The notes: a model not told the origin generated them from the letters alone. Numbered from the stretch's first letter, positions 45,400 to 54,231 are shown. The stretch: DNA of 64,000 nt from Herbaspirillum sp. ST 5-3 (GCF_004804275.1 NZ_STGI01000018.1:1-64000), one strand, 5' to 3'. Numbers and translations: made by a program.

Positions 45400-46944
45400 A
45401 TGCCGCCAAAGCTCATCCGGGCACTTTTTTCGCTGCTGATGCGCATCGCCTTGGGCGCCGGAAAGATGATCGCCATTCTCGCCGTGCCGGGTGTCGCATG
45501 CCTGCCCGGAGCGTTGTACGGTGCCGACCTGCCGTACGACGAGGCAAAAGCCGCGTCGGTGGATGCGGTGATCCGGTACCACGCGCTGTCATCCAGTTCC
45601 CGCAACAGCATGATCAAGCCTGCCCCGGCGGTGGAATGGGGCGCGGCTCCTCCGCCCTTCAAGAATTATCCGGGCGCAAGCCATGTCGCACTGGAGCGAA
45701 GAGCGGCCGGCGCGCGTGGCTTGAGCGACGCGCTGCGCAGCCCCGCCCCGCACAAGCAGCGCCTGCGGCGCGACGAGCTGGGCGAGATGCTGTACCTGTC
45801 GGCCGGCGTGACCGGGCGGCGAGAGGGTAACGCATTGCGCGCCGCACCCTCCGCCGGCGGACTGTACCCGATTGAACTGTACGTCGTGGCACGCGCAGTC
45901 GATGGTCTCCCGGCCGGCTTGTATCACTACGATCCCGAGCATCATCGTCTCGATACGCTGGGCGCCGCACCGACGCACTTCGGCGCACCCGATTCGGAAG
46001 GCGCCGATGCCGTGGTGCTGCTCAGCGCCGTGTTCCGCCGCACCGGCAACAAGTATCGCGACCGTGCCTACCGTCTTGCGGTGGCGGACGCCGGCCACCT
46101 GCTGGAAAACCTGCGGCTGGCAGCGCACCAGGCCGGCATGCAGGCGAGGCCGCTCGCGCAATTCGACGACGCGCTCGCCGCCAGGGCGCTTGGCATCGAC
46201 GGCGTCGAGGAGGGCGTGCTTGCCGTCATGCACCTGCGGCAGGCGGCAGATGCGCAGCCTGCAGACGTACGGTCGCCAGCGCATTTCATCCCGGCGCCGG
46301 TGCCGGAGAGCACGGCGATCGGCATCACCGGCATGGTGCAAGGCGCGACTTCCTTGCGCCTTGTGCCGGAAGAGAAGCAAGCGGGAGCCATCGCATTGCC
46401 GCCTCCGCTTCCCGCCACGCAAGACCTGCGTGAAATCATCGCCCGTCGCCGCAGCACGCGCCGCTTCCTCGCTGAACCGGTGCCGCTGGCCATGCTGTCC
46501 TCGATGCTGGCCGACATGGCCTTGCCGCCGCTACTATCGGATGCGATCAATATTCATCTCATCGTCAACCGTGTTGCAGGATTGCCCGCGGGCGTCTACC
46601 GCTATGTTCCCGGCCATGCGCTGGCACCGGTGCGCCAGGGCGATTTCGCCGCCGCCGCGCAATCGGCCGCCTTGTCGCAGCCGGTGATCGGCAATGCCGC
46701 CGTGGTGCTGGTGCTGTCGGCCGATCGTGAACGCATGCTGGCGCAGGGGCCGCGCGGCTATCGCCATGCCTATCTCGAAGCGGGCATGCTCGGCGAACGC
46801 TGGCTGCTCGGCGCCGTCGCGCGCGGACTGGCGGCTTGCCCGGTCGGTGCGTTTTACGATGATGAAGCCGCGGCGCTGGTCGGCGTGGATGCGCAGCGCG
46901 AATGGGTGCTGCATTTTGCCGCGCTGGGGAAGGCGGAGAAATAG
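45400..46944 (+). CDS. SagB/ThcOx-type nitroreductase-family protein with two domains
   Basis: A 514-residue flavoprotein-like protein. A hydrophobic segment (about residues 8-42) could be a signal or membrane anchor. The first nitroreductase-like domain (about 90-285) has 'LSAGVTGRREGNALRAAPSAGGLYPIELYVV', the SagB-type FMN motif. The second (about 345-512) begins 'LREIIARRRSTRRF'. SagB enzymes oxidise azolines to azoles in peptide toxins, but single copies like this are also found without any peptide cluster. No cyclodehydratase gene is nearby. The gene stands alone on the + strand and is convergent with the patatin-like gene (7 bases apart). Confidence 0.8.
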   Translation: MPPKLIRALFSLLMRIALGAGKMIAILAVPGVACLPGALYGADLPYDEAKAASVDAVIRYHALSSSSRNSMIKPAPAVEWGAAPPPFKNYPGASHVALERRAAGARGLSDALRSPAPHKQRLRRDELGEMLYLSAGVTGRREGNALRAAPSAGGLYPIELYVVARAVDGLPAGLYHYDPEHHRLDTLGAAPTHFGAPDSEGADAVVLLSAVFRRTGNKYRDRAYRLAVADAGHLLENLRLAAHQAGMQARPLAQFDDALAARALGIDGVEEGVLAVMHLRQAADAQPADVRSPAHFIPAPVPESTAIGITGMVQGATSLRLVPEEKQAGAIALPPPLPATQDLREIIARRRSTRRFLAEPVPLAMLSSMLADMALPPLLSDAINIHLIVNRVAGLPAGVYRYVPGHALAPVRQGDFAAAAQSAALSQPVIGNAAVVLVLSADRERMLAQGPRGYRHAYLEAGMLGERWLLGAVARGLAACPVGAFYDDEAAALVGVDAQREWVLHFAALGKAEK

Positions 46945-46951
46945 CGCTCGT

Positions 46952-48163
46952 TCATTCGGCCATCGTCTCGAACCCGGCACGCGTCATGCGCACGCCTTGC
47001 ATCGCTTGCGGCAGGGCCTGGGCTTCCGGCCGATGCGGGTCGATGAACAGGTCGCCGAGGTTGGTATCCGACGATTTCCCCAGCAGCGACGCGCCGCCGC
47101 CGTCGATGCGGCCGGCCAGCCAGGCGTCCGCCACTTCCCGTCCGAGTTCCTTCAAATGCTGCAGGAAGGCCAGCGCCGTGTTGCTCTTGCTCGCCACGCC
47201 GTAGCCTGCCATGTCCGCATGCGGCGGAATGTAGTGCATCAGGATTTCCTTCTTGTTGTACAGCTTGCCGCCGGCCTGCCTGGCATAAGCCTCGGGCGGC
47301 ACCTGGCGCAGCAGTTCGTTGACCTCGTTGATGCGCTTGATCTCGGCGATCAGCGAGGCATTGAAGGTGATCTCGTTCATGCGGTCGATGATTTCCCAGG
47401 CCGTATCCGGCGGCATCTCGGACTTCGCCGCGACGATGGGGTTGACGCCGACGATGACCATGTCGCGCGTTGCCTGCTTGTGATGCTCGATCAGCGGCGC
47501 CAGCGCGGGGTCGGCGACATAGCCGCCATCCCAGTAGTACTCGCCGTCGATCTGGACCGCCCGATCCACCACCGGCAGGCAGGCGGAGGCGAGCAGGTGC
47601 GGAATGCCGATTTCCTCCTTCGTGAAGCTCTTCGGCTGACTGGTGCGCACATTCGTGGCGCAGACATACAGCGCGGGACCGATGCGGCTGTGGTTGAGCA
47701 CCTCCAGATCGATGCAGTCCGCGATCGCCAGCGCAATCGGATTCTGTCTCGGTGCGAACGACGACTGATACGGCGAACTGACGAGCGAGAGCGCATTGAG
47801 CGCAACCGGCACCGGCAAGCCGTCGATGTTCCACGAGGGGTGCAGCGGATTGGCGGCGAAGCGGTAGGGGTTCCAGAACAGGTTGCCGAGCGCCGCCACG
47901 TCGATCCAGAACTTGTCCAGCAGCGCGCGGGTATTGGTGCGGCGCGCGGCGGCGTCGAGCGGATGGCCGTTGAGGTCATGCTCCAGCGAGAGGCCGTAGG
48001 CCAGCACAGCGGCGATCATCGCGCCGCCGCTGGTGCCGCTGACGGCGACGATGTCGATGCGCTCCTCCTGCAGCAAGCGGTCGACCACGCCCCACACATA
48101 TGCGGTGTGCGCGCCACCGCCCTGCAGCGCCAGCACGATCCTGTTCCTGTTTTGCGTCGCCAT
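46952..48163 (-). CDS. Patatin-like phospholipase
   Basis: A 403-residue lipid acyl hydrolase. The oxyanion segment is 'LALQGGGAHTAYVWGVVDRLL', the nucleophile elbow GxSxG is 'VSGTSGGAM' near residue 55, and the catalytic Asp is in 'YYWDGGYVADPAL' near 200. These three elements define the Ser-Asp dyad of patatins. There is no signal peptide from the ATG at 48163, so it probably acts in the cytoplasm or is delivered by a secretion system. ATGs further upstream (48187 and earlier) would add a short extension; 48163 is preferred for its AAAGG site and family-like N-terminus. Confidence 0.88.
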   Translation of the reverse strand: MATQNRNRIVLALQGGGAHTAYVWGVVDRLLQEERIDIVAVSGTSGGAMIAAVLAYGLSLEHDLNGHPLDAAARRTNTRALLDKFWIDVAALGNLFWNPYRFAANPLHPSWNIDGLPVPVALNALSLVSSPYQSSFAPRQNPIALAIADCIDLEVLNHSRIGPALYVCATNVRTSQPKSFTKEEIGIPHLLASACLPVVDRAVQIDGEYYWDGGYVADPALAPLIEHHKQATRDMVIVGVNPIVAAKSEMPPDTAWEIIDRMNEITFNASLIAEIKRINEVNELLRQVPPEAYARQAGGKLYNKKEILMHYIPPHADMAGYGVASKSNTALAFLQHLKELGREVADAWLAGRIDGGGASLLGKSSDTNLGDLFIDPHRPEAQALPQAMQGVRMTRAGFETMAE

Positions 48164-48340
48164 GATGGAAGCCTTTCGGGTTGCCATGAGGATGCGCCGC
48201 GCCGAAGGCGCGGGCTGGAAACAATGTAATGAACCGGACATGCGCACGCAAATCCGGATGCATGCCGCGCGACATGCGTCAATAGCGATGGCGCGTGCGG
48301 TGCCTGCGCGTAATAAATTCGCCGCAAGCGGCAGGCGCGA

Positions 48341-48440
48341 TCACGCCGCTTGTTCCTGCAGCGCTGCGTTCTTCCAGAACAGGGATTGCCCGGTCAGGTA
48401 CTCCATGCCTGCGGTGCTCTGCGTACCAGTCGTACGCGTG
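48341..48440 (-). pseudogene. Possible remnant of a short gene tail
   Basis: In the gap before the patatin-like gene one minus-strand frame ends with a protein-like stretch, 'MEYLTGQSLFWKNAALQEQAA', then a stop at 48341. Its composition is unlike a shadow frame, but it is cut by a stop about 33 codons upstream (near 48442). It may be the 3' tail of a decayed gene. The evidence is thin. Confidence 0.2.
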
Positions 48441-48489
48441 CGTTCCTAGGCCCCATTGGCGGCAGCCAGTGACGGGACGGCGTTCGGTG

Positions 48490-48777
48490 TCAGGGCGATG
48501 CCGGTGTTCCTGCGGGCGGAGCGTCCACTGCGGACATCACCGGTGCCGGGGACACACTCATGCGGCCCTGCCCGGGCTCTGTTTGAACCGGGGCCACCGG
48601 GGCTGCGCTGGTAAGGCTCGGCGAGGATTGCACACTGCTCAACTGTGTCTCGGACAGATCGCTTCCGCCGCCGCAGCCGGCGAAGGCAAACAAGGCGGTT
48701 GAAGCACAGGCGGCGCGGCGCAGAAAACGCGATGACAGACCATGATCGGTTTGCCGAGCCCGGGATGAATTCAGCAT
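48490..48777 (-). CDS. Small putative lipoprotein
   Basis: A 95-residue protein with a positively charged N-terminus, a short hydrophobic segment and a lipobox-like 'FAFAGC' near residue 35 followed by GGGSD, typical of a lipid-modified Cys. The remainder is a flexible Ser/Pro/Ala/Val-rich tail without a fold signature. It would be exported, acylated and held at a membrane. The start ATG at 48777 has a GAGGAG ribosome site. It is an unrecognised family and of low complexity, so function is unknown. Confidence 0.6.
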   Translation of the reverse strand: MLNSSRARQTDHGLSSRFLRRAACASTALFAFAGCGGGSDLSETQLSSVQSSPSLTSAAPVAPVQTEPGQGRMSVSPAPVMSAVDAPPAGTPASP

Positions 48778-48962
48778 GAACAACTCCTCAGGAAAGTGAC
48801 GGTGATGTCACTGTTGGCGCACTGTTGGTGGATAGCGCTTGTCTGAGTTTTGACGCGTAGAAATAGTTCCGTAATTAAAAATTCTGGAGAGGCGGCATCC
48901 GCTGCCTGCGGTACTGACGGATTGCCAATGATAAGCGCGCCATTGAAAGGAGAGCAAGAAGA

Positions 48963-49529
48963 TCAGCTCAGCAGGCGGCTATGCTTGGGCAGTTGTGCGG
49001 CGAGATAGTCGTGCTGATCCGCCAACACATTCCTGCCGCTGAGCAGGTAATGTTCGGCGCGGCAGGGAACATAGGGAACATACAGCAGTGGACGGAAGTG
49101 CTGGACCAGCTTGTCGCCCTTTTCCTGGTTGCAGCGGCGGCAGGCGGTCACGCAATTCATCCAGGTGTCCTTGCCGCCACGCACGCGCGGAAGGATGTGA
49201 TCGCGCGACAAGTCCTTGTGACTGAAGCGATCACCGCAATACGCGCAGGTATAGCGGTCGCGCTTGAACAGCAGGTAGTTCTGGTTGCCGAGCGGGAGTT
49301 CGTTGCGCAGCTTGCGCGCCATGTGCTCGCTGCCGGCAATCGCGATGATCGGCTTGATGGTGATTCTCGACTGCAGTCCCGAGCGCTGGAAGCCGCCACG
49401 GAACACCATGCTCAGCCCGCCCAGCTCCCACGCGACCTTGCCGGTCGCGTAGTAGATCACTGCGTCTTGCGCCGGAATCCAGCCGAAAGGATTTCCCGCG
49501 ATATCGAGCGCCAGAATATGGGCAATCAT
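48963..49529 (-). CDS. HNH endonuclease family protein
   Basis: A 188-residue protein. The C-terminal half has a zinc-supported HNH motif: 'CAYCGDRFSHKDLSRDHILPRVRGG' followed by 'NCVTACRRCNQEKGD', with the CxxC pairs, catalytic His and final Asn. The N-terminal half ('AHILALDIAGNPFGWIPAQDAVIYYATGKVAWELG') is the domain commonly found with stand-alone HNH proteins in proteobacteria. Its role is not defined; it could be a nicking enzyme in DNA repair or defence. The ATG at 49529 has an AGGTGA site. It is a single gene; no partner gene is seen. Confidence 0.85.
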   Translation of the reverse strand: MIAHILALDIAGNPFGWIPAQDAVIYYATGKVAWELGGLSMVFRGGFQRSGLQSRITIKPIIAIAGSEHMARKLRNELPLGNQNYLLFKRDRYTCAYCGDRFSHKDLSRDHILPRVRGGKDTWMNCVTACRRCNQEKGDKLVQHFRPLLYVPYVPCRAEHYLLSGRNVLADQHDYLAAQLPKHSRLLS

Positions 49530-50479
49530 TGCATCACCTGTGTTGCATCGTATGAACACCTGTTGTGTGCCGGGAGTGCGTCCCTCTGCCGGATTGCTGA
49601 AACGGAGTGCCGCCGGATTTCGACCGGCGTCTTTCGATCGTGCAGACGCGCACTTGTTTTTCCGGGCCTTTGCAGACCCTGTGCAGACTATAGGCTGATA
49701 ATAAAACTAAATGTTGACGGAGTGAATGATTCAGAGTAATTCCGTGTTCCTATCACACATTTTGTGTATGGCGCGCAACTATGGAAAGCGTGTGCGGCCC
49801 CTATGCGGAGCGCCGGCCTTTCCCGCACACGCCACCTGCGGCAAGGTGTTCACCACCTCCACCGGATCCCGCTGCGCCTCCATTACGCTGCGCGGAACCT
49901 CCTGTTGGATTCGACAGCAACCGGCCCATCGGGTTTCCATGCGAGCAAGAAGAGAGCAATTCTGCTGGGCGGCTGTCTTGTGAGAGGGCATAAACGAAAC
50001 CACGATATCATCACTCACCTCCTTTGCCACCGCGCGATTTCAGAAGCTCCGAACAGCTTGTGCGCACGGCACGCTGTCAAGGCCGCTCGCAAGAATCGCG
50101 AAAACCTCAGCGTGCTCAGGCGTCTGCCCGAAGCATTGGAAGTGCAACGGTAAGCAACGAAATTTGCAAGCCGGCCTTCGGAAAACGTCCGCCGCTTATC
50201 TAAACTCGTCTCGAGCGTACTGGTGGCGGTGCCATGTTATTGGAAGGCAGTCAACAAATGGCACTATTCGCAAGTTTTATTGTTTTTTTGACGTCTTGTA
50301 CGTCAAGCACAAATCCGGAATGGGCGTCCTTGATGTATATCAAAAATAAAAAATGCGGTAATATTTTCGGGTAGTATTTCTGCAGCTGGCGCGGATCATT
50401 CTTATAAAGAGCAGGCAAAGACACTGCTCACATCATGCGCGCCGCATAGCGGGGGAGACAGTCTGAGTGATGGATTCGT
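49530..50479. other. Long intergenic region ahead of the AraC-type regulator
   Basis: No convincing gene is seen in this 950-base gap; the open frames have shadow-like composition. Bases around 50170-50400 are AT-richer than the surroundings. An inverted repeat, TTGACG-N7-CGTCAA, lies at 50288-50306 and could be an operator. The gap separates housekeeping-like genes from the second catabolic island, so it may be the edge of acquired DNA. Confidence 0.4.
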
Positions 50480-51574
50480 GTGCCGCACATTTTGTTTGAT
50501 GTGCAGGGCAGCGAGGGGGATTTCAGCGCGCTCGGAAAACTGAACCCTACTTGTTCATCATTTATCCAAGACACCATGGTACAAAGTATCTTTCCATCTC
50601 TGACTCCCGCCGACTCCGTGTTGTCAGCCTATGGCCTGTGTCGGACGTCCGATATTGAAGAGGCGCGTTCGGTTGGCGAGCGTCTCTTTTGCAAAAACGC
50701 TATCTACTCGAAAGACCCGCAGTTCAATACACGCGTCAACTATCGGCGTGCAGGAAGCTTGGGTGTGGGGCGCATGACCTATGGCGGCGAGACCATCATC
50801 GATCCGGATGTGATGGAATCGTTTTCGCTGATTCAGGTTCCGATCAGGGGACGCGAATTCATCGAGAGTGACGGCAAGCGCGCCTTGTTCGAGTCCGATC
50901 AGGGCGTGGTGCTGAATGCGCATGCCCGCACGCGCATTCAGCACATGGGGGATACCGAGAAAATCATCATCCGCGTCGATAACGAAGTGGTAAGGCGCCA
51001 GTGCCAGCAGCACCTGGGCCGCACCTTGCAGAAGGATGTCGAGTTCAAGATGGAGATGGCTCTGGATACGCCCGACGGCCGCAGCCTGGTCCAGATGCTG
51101 GCGTGGATGTGCGATGTCCTGTCGAATACGGACAAGCTGTCGCCGTTGTTGAGCACCCAGCTCGAATCCACGTTCGTGGGCATGCTGTTGAATAGTCAGC
51201 CTAACAACTACAGTGCGGAATTGTGCGAAGACAAGGGTCACTCCCTTGCGCCGTCCTTCATCAAGCGAATCGAGCAGTACATCGAAGAGCATGCCCATGA
51301 GCCGATCGCGGTGGGCGACCTGGCGGAACATGCCGGCGTCAGCACCCGCACCCTGTTCTCCGGTTTTCGCCGCTTCCGCAACATCTCGCCGATGCATTAC
51401 CTGAAGGAGGTTCGCTTGCGTCGCGTGCACGACGAACTCCTGCAGGCCCAGGCTTCCAGCGGAACCGTGACTGCCATCGCGTTCCGCTGGGGCTTCAGTC
51501 ATCTTGGTCACTTCACGACCGACTACAAGCGCCGCTTCGGCGAAACGCCGTCCGAAACATTGATGCGCTCCTGA
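50480..51574 (+). CDS. AraC/XylS-family transcriptional regulator
   Basis: A protein of up to 364 residues. The N-terminal half is a cupin-like AraC-binding-2 domain as in XylS-type regulators ('FSLIQVPIRGREFIESDGKRALFESDQGVVLNAH'). The C-terminal AraC domain has two helix-turn-helices ('IAVGDLAEHAGVSTRTLFSGFRRFRNISPMHYLKEVRLRRVHDELL' and 'VTAIAFRWGFSHLGHFTTDYKRRFGETPSETL'). It probably activates the two operons downstream, whose leader regions share a TGCA-N6-GGATA box like the XylS half-site. The start is unclear: the GTG at 50480 gives full length, while the ATG at 50577 would give about 332 residues, closer to relatives. Confidence 0.85.
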   Translation: MPHILFDVQGSEGDFSALGKLNPTCSSFIQDTMVQSIFPSLTPADSVLSAYGLCRTSDIEEARSVGERLFCKNAIYSKDPQFNTRVNYRRAGSLGVGRMTYGGETIIDPDVMESFSLIQVPIRGREFIESDGKRALFESDQGVVLNAHARTRIQHMGDTEKIIIRVDNEVVRRQCQQHLGRTLQKDVEFKMEMALDTPDGRSLVQMLAWMCDVLSNTDKLSPLLSTQLESTFVGMLLNSQPNNYSAELCEDKGHSLAPSFIKRIEQYIEEHAHEPIAVGDLAEHAGVSTRTLFSGFRRFRNISPMHYLKEVRLRRVHDELLQAQASSGTVTAIAFRWGFSHLGHFTTDYKRRFGETPSETLMRS

Positions 51575-51577
51575 TAC

Positions 51578-51770
51578 ACCACATCTCTCCGATGCATTAG
51601 CTGAAGGAAGTTCGCTTGCGCCGCGTGCAGGCGAACTTCTGACGGCGCCATTTTTCAGCGGGGTGGCGACTGCCGTCGCATTCCACTGGGTCTTCAGCCA
51701 GCCTGACCACTTCACAACCGATACCCAGCGTGGCTTCGGTGAAATTCCTCCGAAACATCAACGTTCCTGA
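51578..51770 (+). pseudogene. Degenerate duplicate of the 3' end of the AraC-type gene
   Basis: The DNA from about 51579 repeats the final 190 or so bases of the intact regulator gene (from about 51380 to 51574) with many substitutions and gaps. For example, ATCTCGCCGATGCATTAC becomes ATCTCTCCGATGCATTAG, introducing a stop. Later landmarks also recur in order: CTGAAGGA, TTCGCTTGCG, GCGACTGCCGTCGCATTCC, CACTTCAC, TCCGAAACAT. It cannot encode a functional protein. Confidence 0.85.
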
Positions 51771-51885
51771 TCGCTGTCGTGCTGTCATCGTCCATGCCGA
51801 TGCGTGCGGAAAGCGGCTGCTTTTCTGCACTCGCGGGATAGTGGATTCGCCTGCGGGAGTGTCAGCCGGGATCTGCCTGCCATAG
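51749..51885 (+). repeat. Duplicated regulatory block, copy 1
   Basis: From TCCGAAACAT (51749) to CAGCCGGGAT (51863-51872) and slightly beyond, the sequence recurs at 55090-55218 with about 70-75 percent similarity by eye. Conserved islands are GCTGTCGT, CCATGCCGATG, TTTTCTGCA, CGGGATAGTGG, TTCGCCT and CAGCCGGGAT. The block starts with the tail of the AraC-type gene, so the duplicated unit was regulator 3' end plus promoter region. Confidence 0.75.
51826..51840 (+). promoter_or_regulatory. XylS-type activator box upstream of the dehydrogenase operon
   Basis: TGCACTCGCGGGATA fits TGCA-N6-GGNTA, the half-site consensus known for XylS. The same box occurs at 55170-55184 within the other copy of the duplicated block. 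It lies about 150 bases before the start codon at 51993. Confidence 0.6.
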
Positions 51886-51992
51886 GATCGTAGCCGTAAC
51901 CGGGGCTGTCGGCTGCGCCATGCGCGGTGTACCCCAGCATCCTGCTGCTGTACGGCAGGGCTCGAGCCTATTACCAGATCAAGGAGACCGAA

Positions 51993-53108
51993 ATGAATGC
52001 TTCGAACCAGATGAAGGCAATGCGCGTCCACGACGCCAGCGGCCGTTTTCAGCTTGACACACTGCCGCGTCCGGAGCTGTTGCGCCCCACGGATGTGCTC
52101 GTCGAAGTCAAGGCGTCCGGCGTCGTGCCGAACCTGCGCAACGTGATTAGCCACTATGGCGAACGTTCCTACCTGACGCTGCCGGACTTGCCCGCGATTT
52201 TTGGTCTCGATACCGCAGGCGTCGTCGCCGAGGTCGGTACGGCTGTGACCGGCGTCGTGCCAGGCGATCGTGTGTACATTAATCCTGGCCGTTCATGCGG
52301 ATCGTGCCATGCCTGCCGTAGCGGCGAGCCGACAAACTGCGTTGCGTACACCTTCCAGGGCTATTTCGGTTTCGGACCGCGCTCGAAGCAGATTTACAAG
52401 CAATATCCGTACGGCGGCTTCGGTCAGTATGCAACCGCGCCGGCTGACGGTCTGGTCAAGCTGCCGCCAGCGGTCAGCTTCGAGCAGGCCGCCCGCTTCG
52501 GCTATCTGGGCACGGCCTATTCGGGCTTGCGCAAGGCAGGTGTCGGCGCCGGCAAGACTGTCCTGATCAGTGGCGCCAGCGGCACGCTGGGTCTCGGCGC
52601 AGTGCAGATCGCGCGGGCGATGGGCGCGGTCAAGATTTTCTGCGTTGCCCGCAACCCTGAGCTGCTCGAACGTGTGCGTGCGCTCGATCCGCAGCGCATC
52701 CGCACCTTCTCGTATGGTTCTGGCGATCTCGGTGAATGGGTAAGGAGCGAGACGGGCGGCGTGGGTGTCGACGCGGTGCTCGACGCGATCGGCCCTGGCG
52801 CGTCGCACCAGGTCACGCTCGATTGCTTGAGGTCGCTAGCCCGTGGCGGCCGTCTGGTTGAAGTGGGCGCCATGTCCGATCCGCTGCCCTTGAACCTGCA
52901 CGAAATGATGTGCTCGCAGATCAGCCTGATGAGCTCCCTGTGGTTCACGGTCGGCGAAGGCCAGGATCTTGCCTATATGGCCGCAGCGGGGACGCTGGAC
53001 TTGAGCGTGTTCGATCATCACCGGTATGCGCTGGAGCAGGCTAACGAGGCGCTCGCCGACGCCGAGCAGCGCAAGGGCGGTTTCGTCAACGTGGTCATTG
53101 TGCAGTAA
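51993..53108 (+). CDS. Alcohol dehydrogenase-like protein (MDR family)
   Basis: A 371-residue medium-chain dehydrogenase. The structural-zinc cluster 'RSCGSCHACRSGEPTNC' is present near 105-121. The catalytic-zinc positions are altered: the usual Cys after the first strand is missing ('VKASGVVPNLRNV') and the GHE motif is GLD ('AIFGLDTAGVVAEVG'). The cofactor motif is 'ISGASGTLGLGAVQIARAMG' near 203. It may therefore be a reductase working without catalytic zinc. It opens a four-gene operon, with AAGGAG before the ATG, downstream of an XylS-type box. The substrate is unknown. Confidence 0.8.
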   Translation: MNASNQMKAMRVHDASGRFQLDTLPRPELLRPTDVLVEVKASGVVPNLRNVISHYGERSYLTLPDLPAIFGLDTAGVVAEVGTAVTGVVPGDRVYINPGRSCGSCHACRSGEPTNCVAYTFQGYFGFGPRSKQIYKQYPYGGFGQYATAPADGLVKLPPAVSFEQAARFGYLGTAYSGLRKAGVGAGKTVLISGASGTLGLGAVQIARAMGAVKIFCVARNPELLERVRALDPQRIRTFSYGSGDLGEWVRSETGGVGVDAVLDAIGPGASHQVTLDCLRSLARGGRLVEVGAMSDPLPLNLHEMMCSQISLMSSLWFTVGEGQDLAYMAAAGTLDLSVFDHHRYALEQANEALADAEQRKGGFVNVVIVQ

Positions 53109-53146
53109 GCGCACGGTCCACATACAACAAGGTCAAGGAGCTTGAA

Positions 53147-53680
53147 ATGGTAAGACGTATCGTAACTGGTGAGCGCAACGGCAAGTCGGTGGTGGTGTCA
53201 GATGGTCAGGTGGAGAATACCCACGACTACGCGTCGGTGCCAGGTTTCCGCACCACGTTGGCCTGGGCCACTACCGGGGCCGAGCCCACGTTACCTTTCG
53301 ATGGACGCGACCCGGTGGTGGGCATCGAATCCATGTTGCCCGCGCCGCACGGCACGCGCGTCATTGTCGTGCAGTTTCCGCCCGATAGCGTGATGGCTGC
53401 GCCTGGCTTCGACGGTGCTGCGGCCGGCGCGGAATACGCAAAGTACCTGCCGGGTCTCGCCGAGAGCTTCGATACCGACGGCTCCGGTTTTCACCGCACC
53501 ACGACGGTCGACTACGATGTGATCCTGTCCGGGGAACTCTGGCTCGAGCTCGATGATGGCGAGCTTCGTCATCTGAAGGCAGGCGATATCGTGATCCAGA
53601 ACGGCACACGCCATGCATGGCGCAACAAGACTGAAACGCCGGCAGTGATGCTGTCCGTGCTGATTGGCGCCACAACCTGA
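53147..53680 (+). CDS. Cupin-domain protein
   Basis: A 177-residue protein. The C-terminal part (about 110-175) has the two cupin motifs: 'FHRTTTVDYDVILSGELWLELDDGE' and 'GDIVIQNGTRHAWRNKT', with His and Glu/Asp positions able to bind a metal. The N-terminal part is a beta-rich extension. Members found in catabolic operons act as dioxygenase-like or isomerase enzymes, or as small-molecule sensors; no reaction can be assigned. AAGGAG precedes the ATG, 38 bases after the dehydrogenase gene. Confidence 0.8.
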   Translation: MVRRIVTGERNGKSVVVSDGQVENTHDYASVPGFRTTLAWATTGAEPTLPFDGRDPVVGIESMLPAPHGTRVIVVQFPPDSVMAAPGFDGAAAGAEYAKYLPGLAESFDTDGSGFHRTTTVDYDVILSGELWLELDDGELRHLKAGDIVIQNGTRHAWRNKTETPAVMLSVLIGATT

Positions 53681-53703
53681 CAGTCCGACACAGGAGTCTC
53701 CAC

Positions 53704-54216
53704 ATGTCACATCATCATTCACACGCGCATCAGGGCGGATTCGATGAGAACGCCGCCGAGCAGCTCGCGTGGAGCGACGCGATGTTGCTCGGCCATGGTC
53801 CGATGGACGACACGCATGAAGAATTTGTGCATGTTGTCAAGGCGCTTGCCGCATGCAATGCGGTAACGGCCCTCGGCTGCCTGCAGACGGTCGAGGATCA
53901 TCTGCTTGCGCATTTCGAGGCGGAGCGGGAGTGGATGGTGCGGACGGAGTATCCGAACATGGATTGCCATCTCGACGAGCATCAGAAGGTGCTCGACACG
54001 GTGCTGCGGGTAAACCAGCTTGCGAAGGACGGACAGGTCGGCCTGCGCGATGTGCGGCGCCTTGCCGCCGCGCTCGCGGACTGGTTCCCGAAGCACGCCA
54101 CTTATCTGGATTCCGCGCTGTCCGCCTGGATCAGCAAACGCAGGCATGGGGGCGTACCGGTGATTCTGCGACGCGACCTCGCTGCCGGTGTGCAGCAAGA
54201 ATCGACATTCGCCTGA
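53704..54216 (+). CDS. Bacteriohemerythrin
   Basis: A 170-residue di-iron oxygen-binding protein. The iron ligands follow the hemerythrin pattern: 'GHGPMDDTHEEFV', 'HLLAHFEAEREWMVRTEYPNMDCHLDEHQKVL' and 'WFPKHATYLD'. The N-terminus is His-rich (MSHHHSHAH), perhaps a metal-binding tail. Lying among oxidative catabolic genes it may supply oxygen to, or protect, the oxygenase encoded downstream. AGGAG precedes the ATG, and the gene is 23 bases after the cupin gene. Confidence 0.88.
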   Translation: MSHHHSHAHQGGFDENAAEQLAWSDAMLLGHGPMDDTHEEFVHVVKALAACNAVTALGCLQTVEDHLLAHFEAEREWMVRTEYPNMDCHLDEHQKVLDTVLRVNQLAKDGQVGLRDVRRLAAALADWFPKHATYLDSALSAWISKRRHGGVPVILRRDLAAGVQQESTFA

Positions 54217-54231
54217 CCGGCGAAGGGCTGT

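Noticed and set aside
48963-49529. HNH protein as part of a defence island or prophage
   Set aside because: There is no methylase, integrase, phage or toxin-antitoxin gene next to it, and the protein resembles common stand-alone chromosomal HNH proteins.
49764-50153. Plus-strand frame of about 129 codons in the gap before the AraC-type gene
   Set aside because: It has no ribosome site and shadow-like composition (His, Arg, Leu-rich), and overlapping frames of equal quality exist on both strands.
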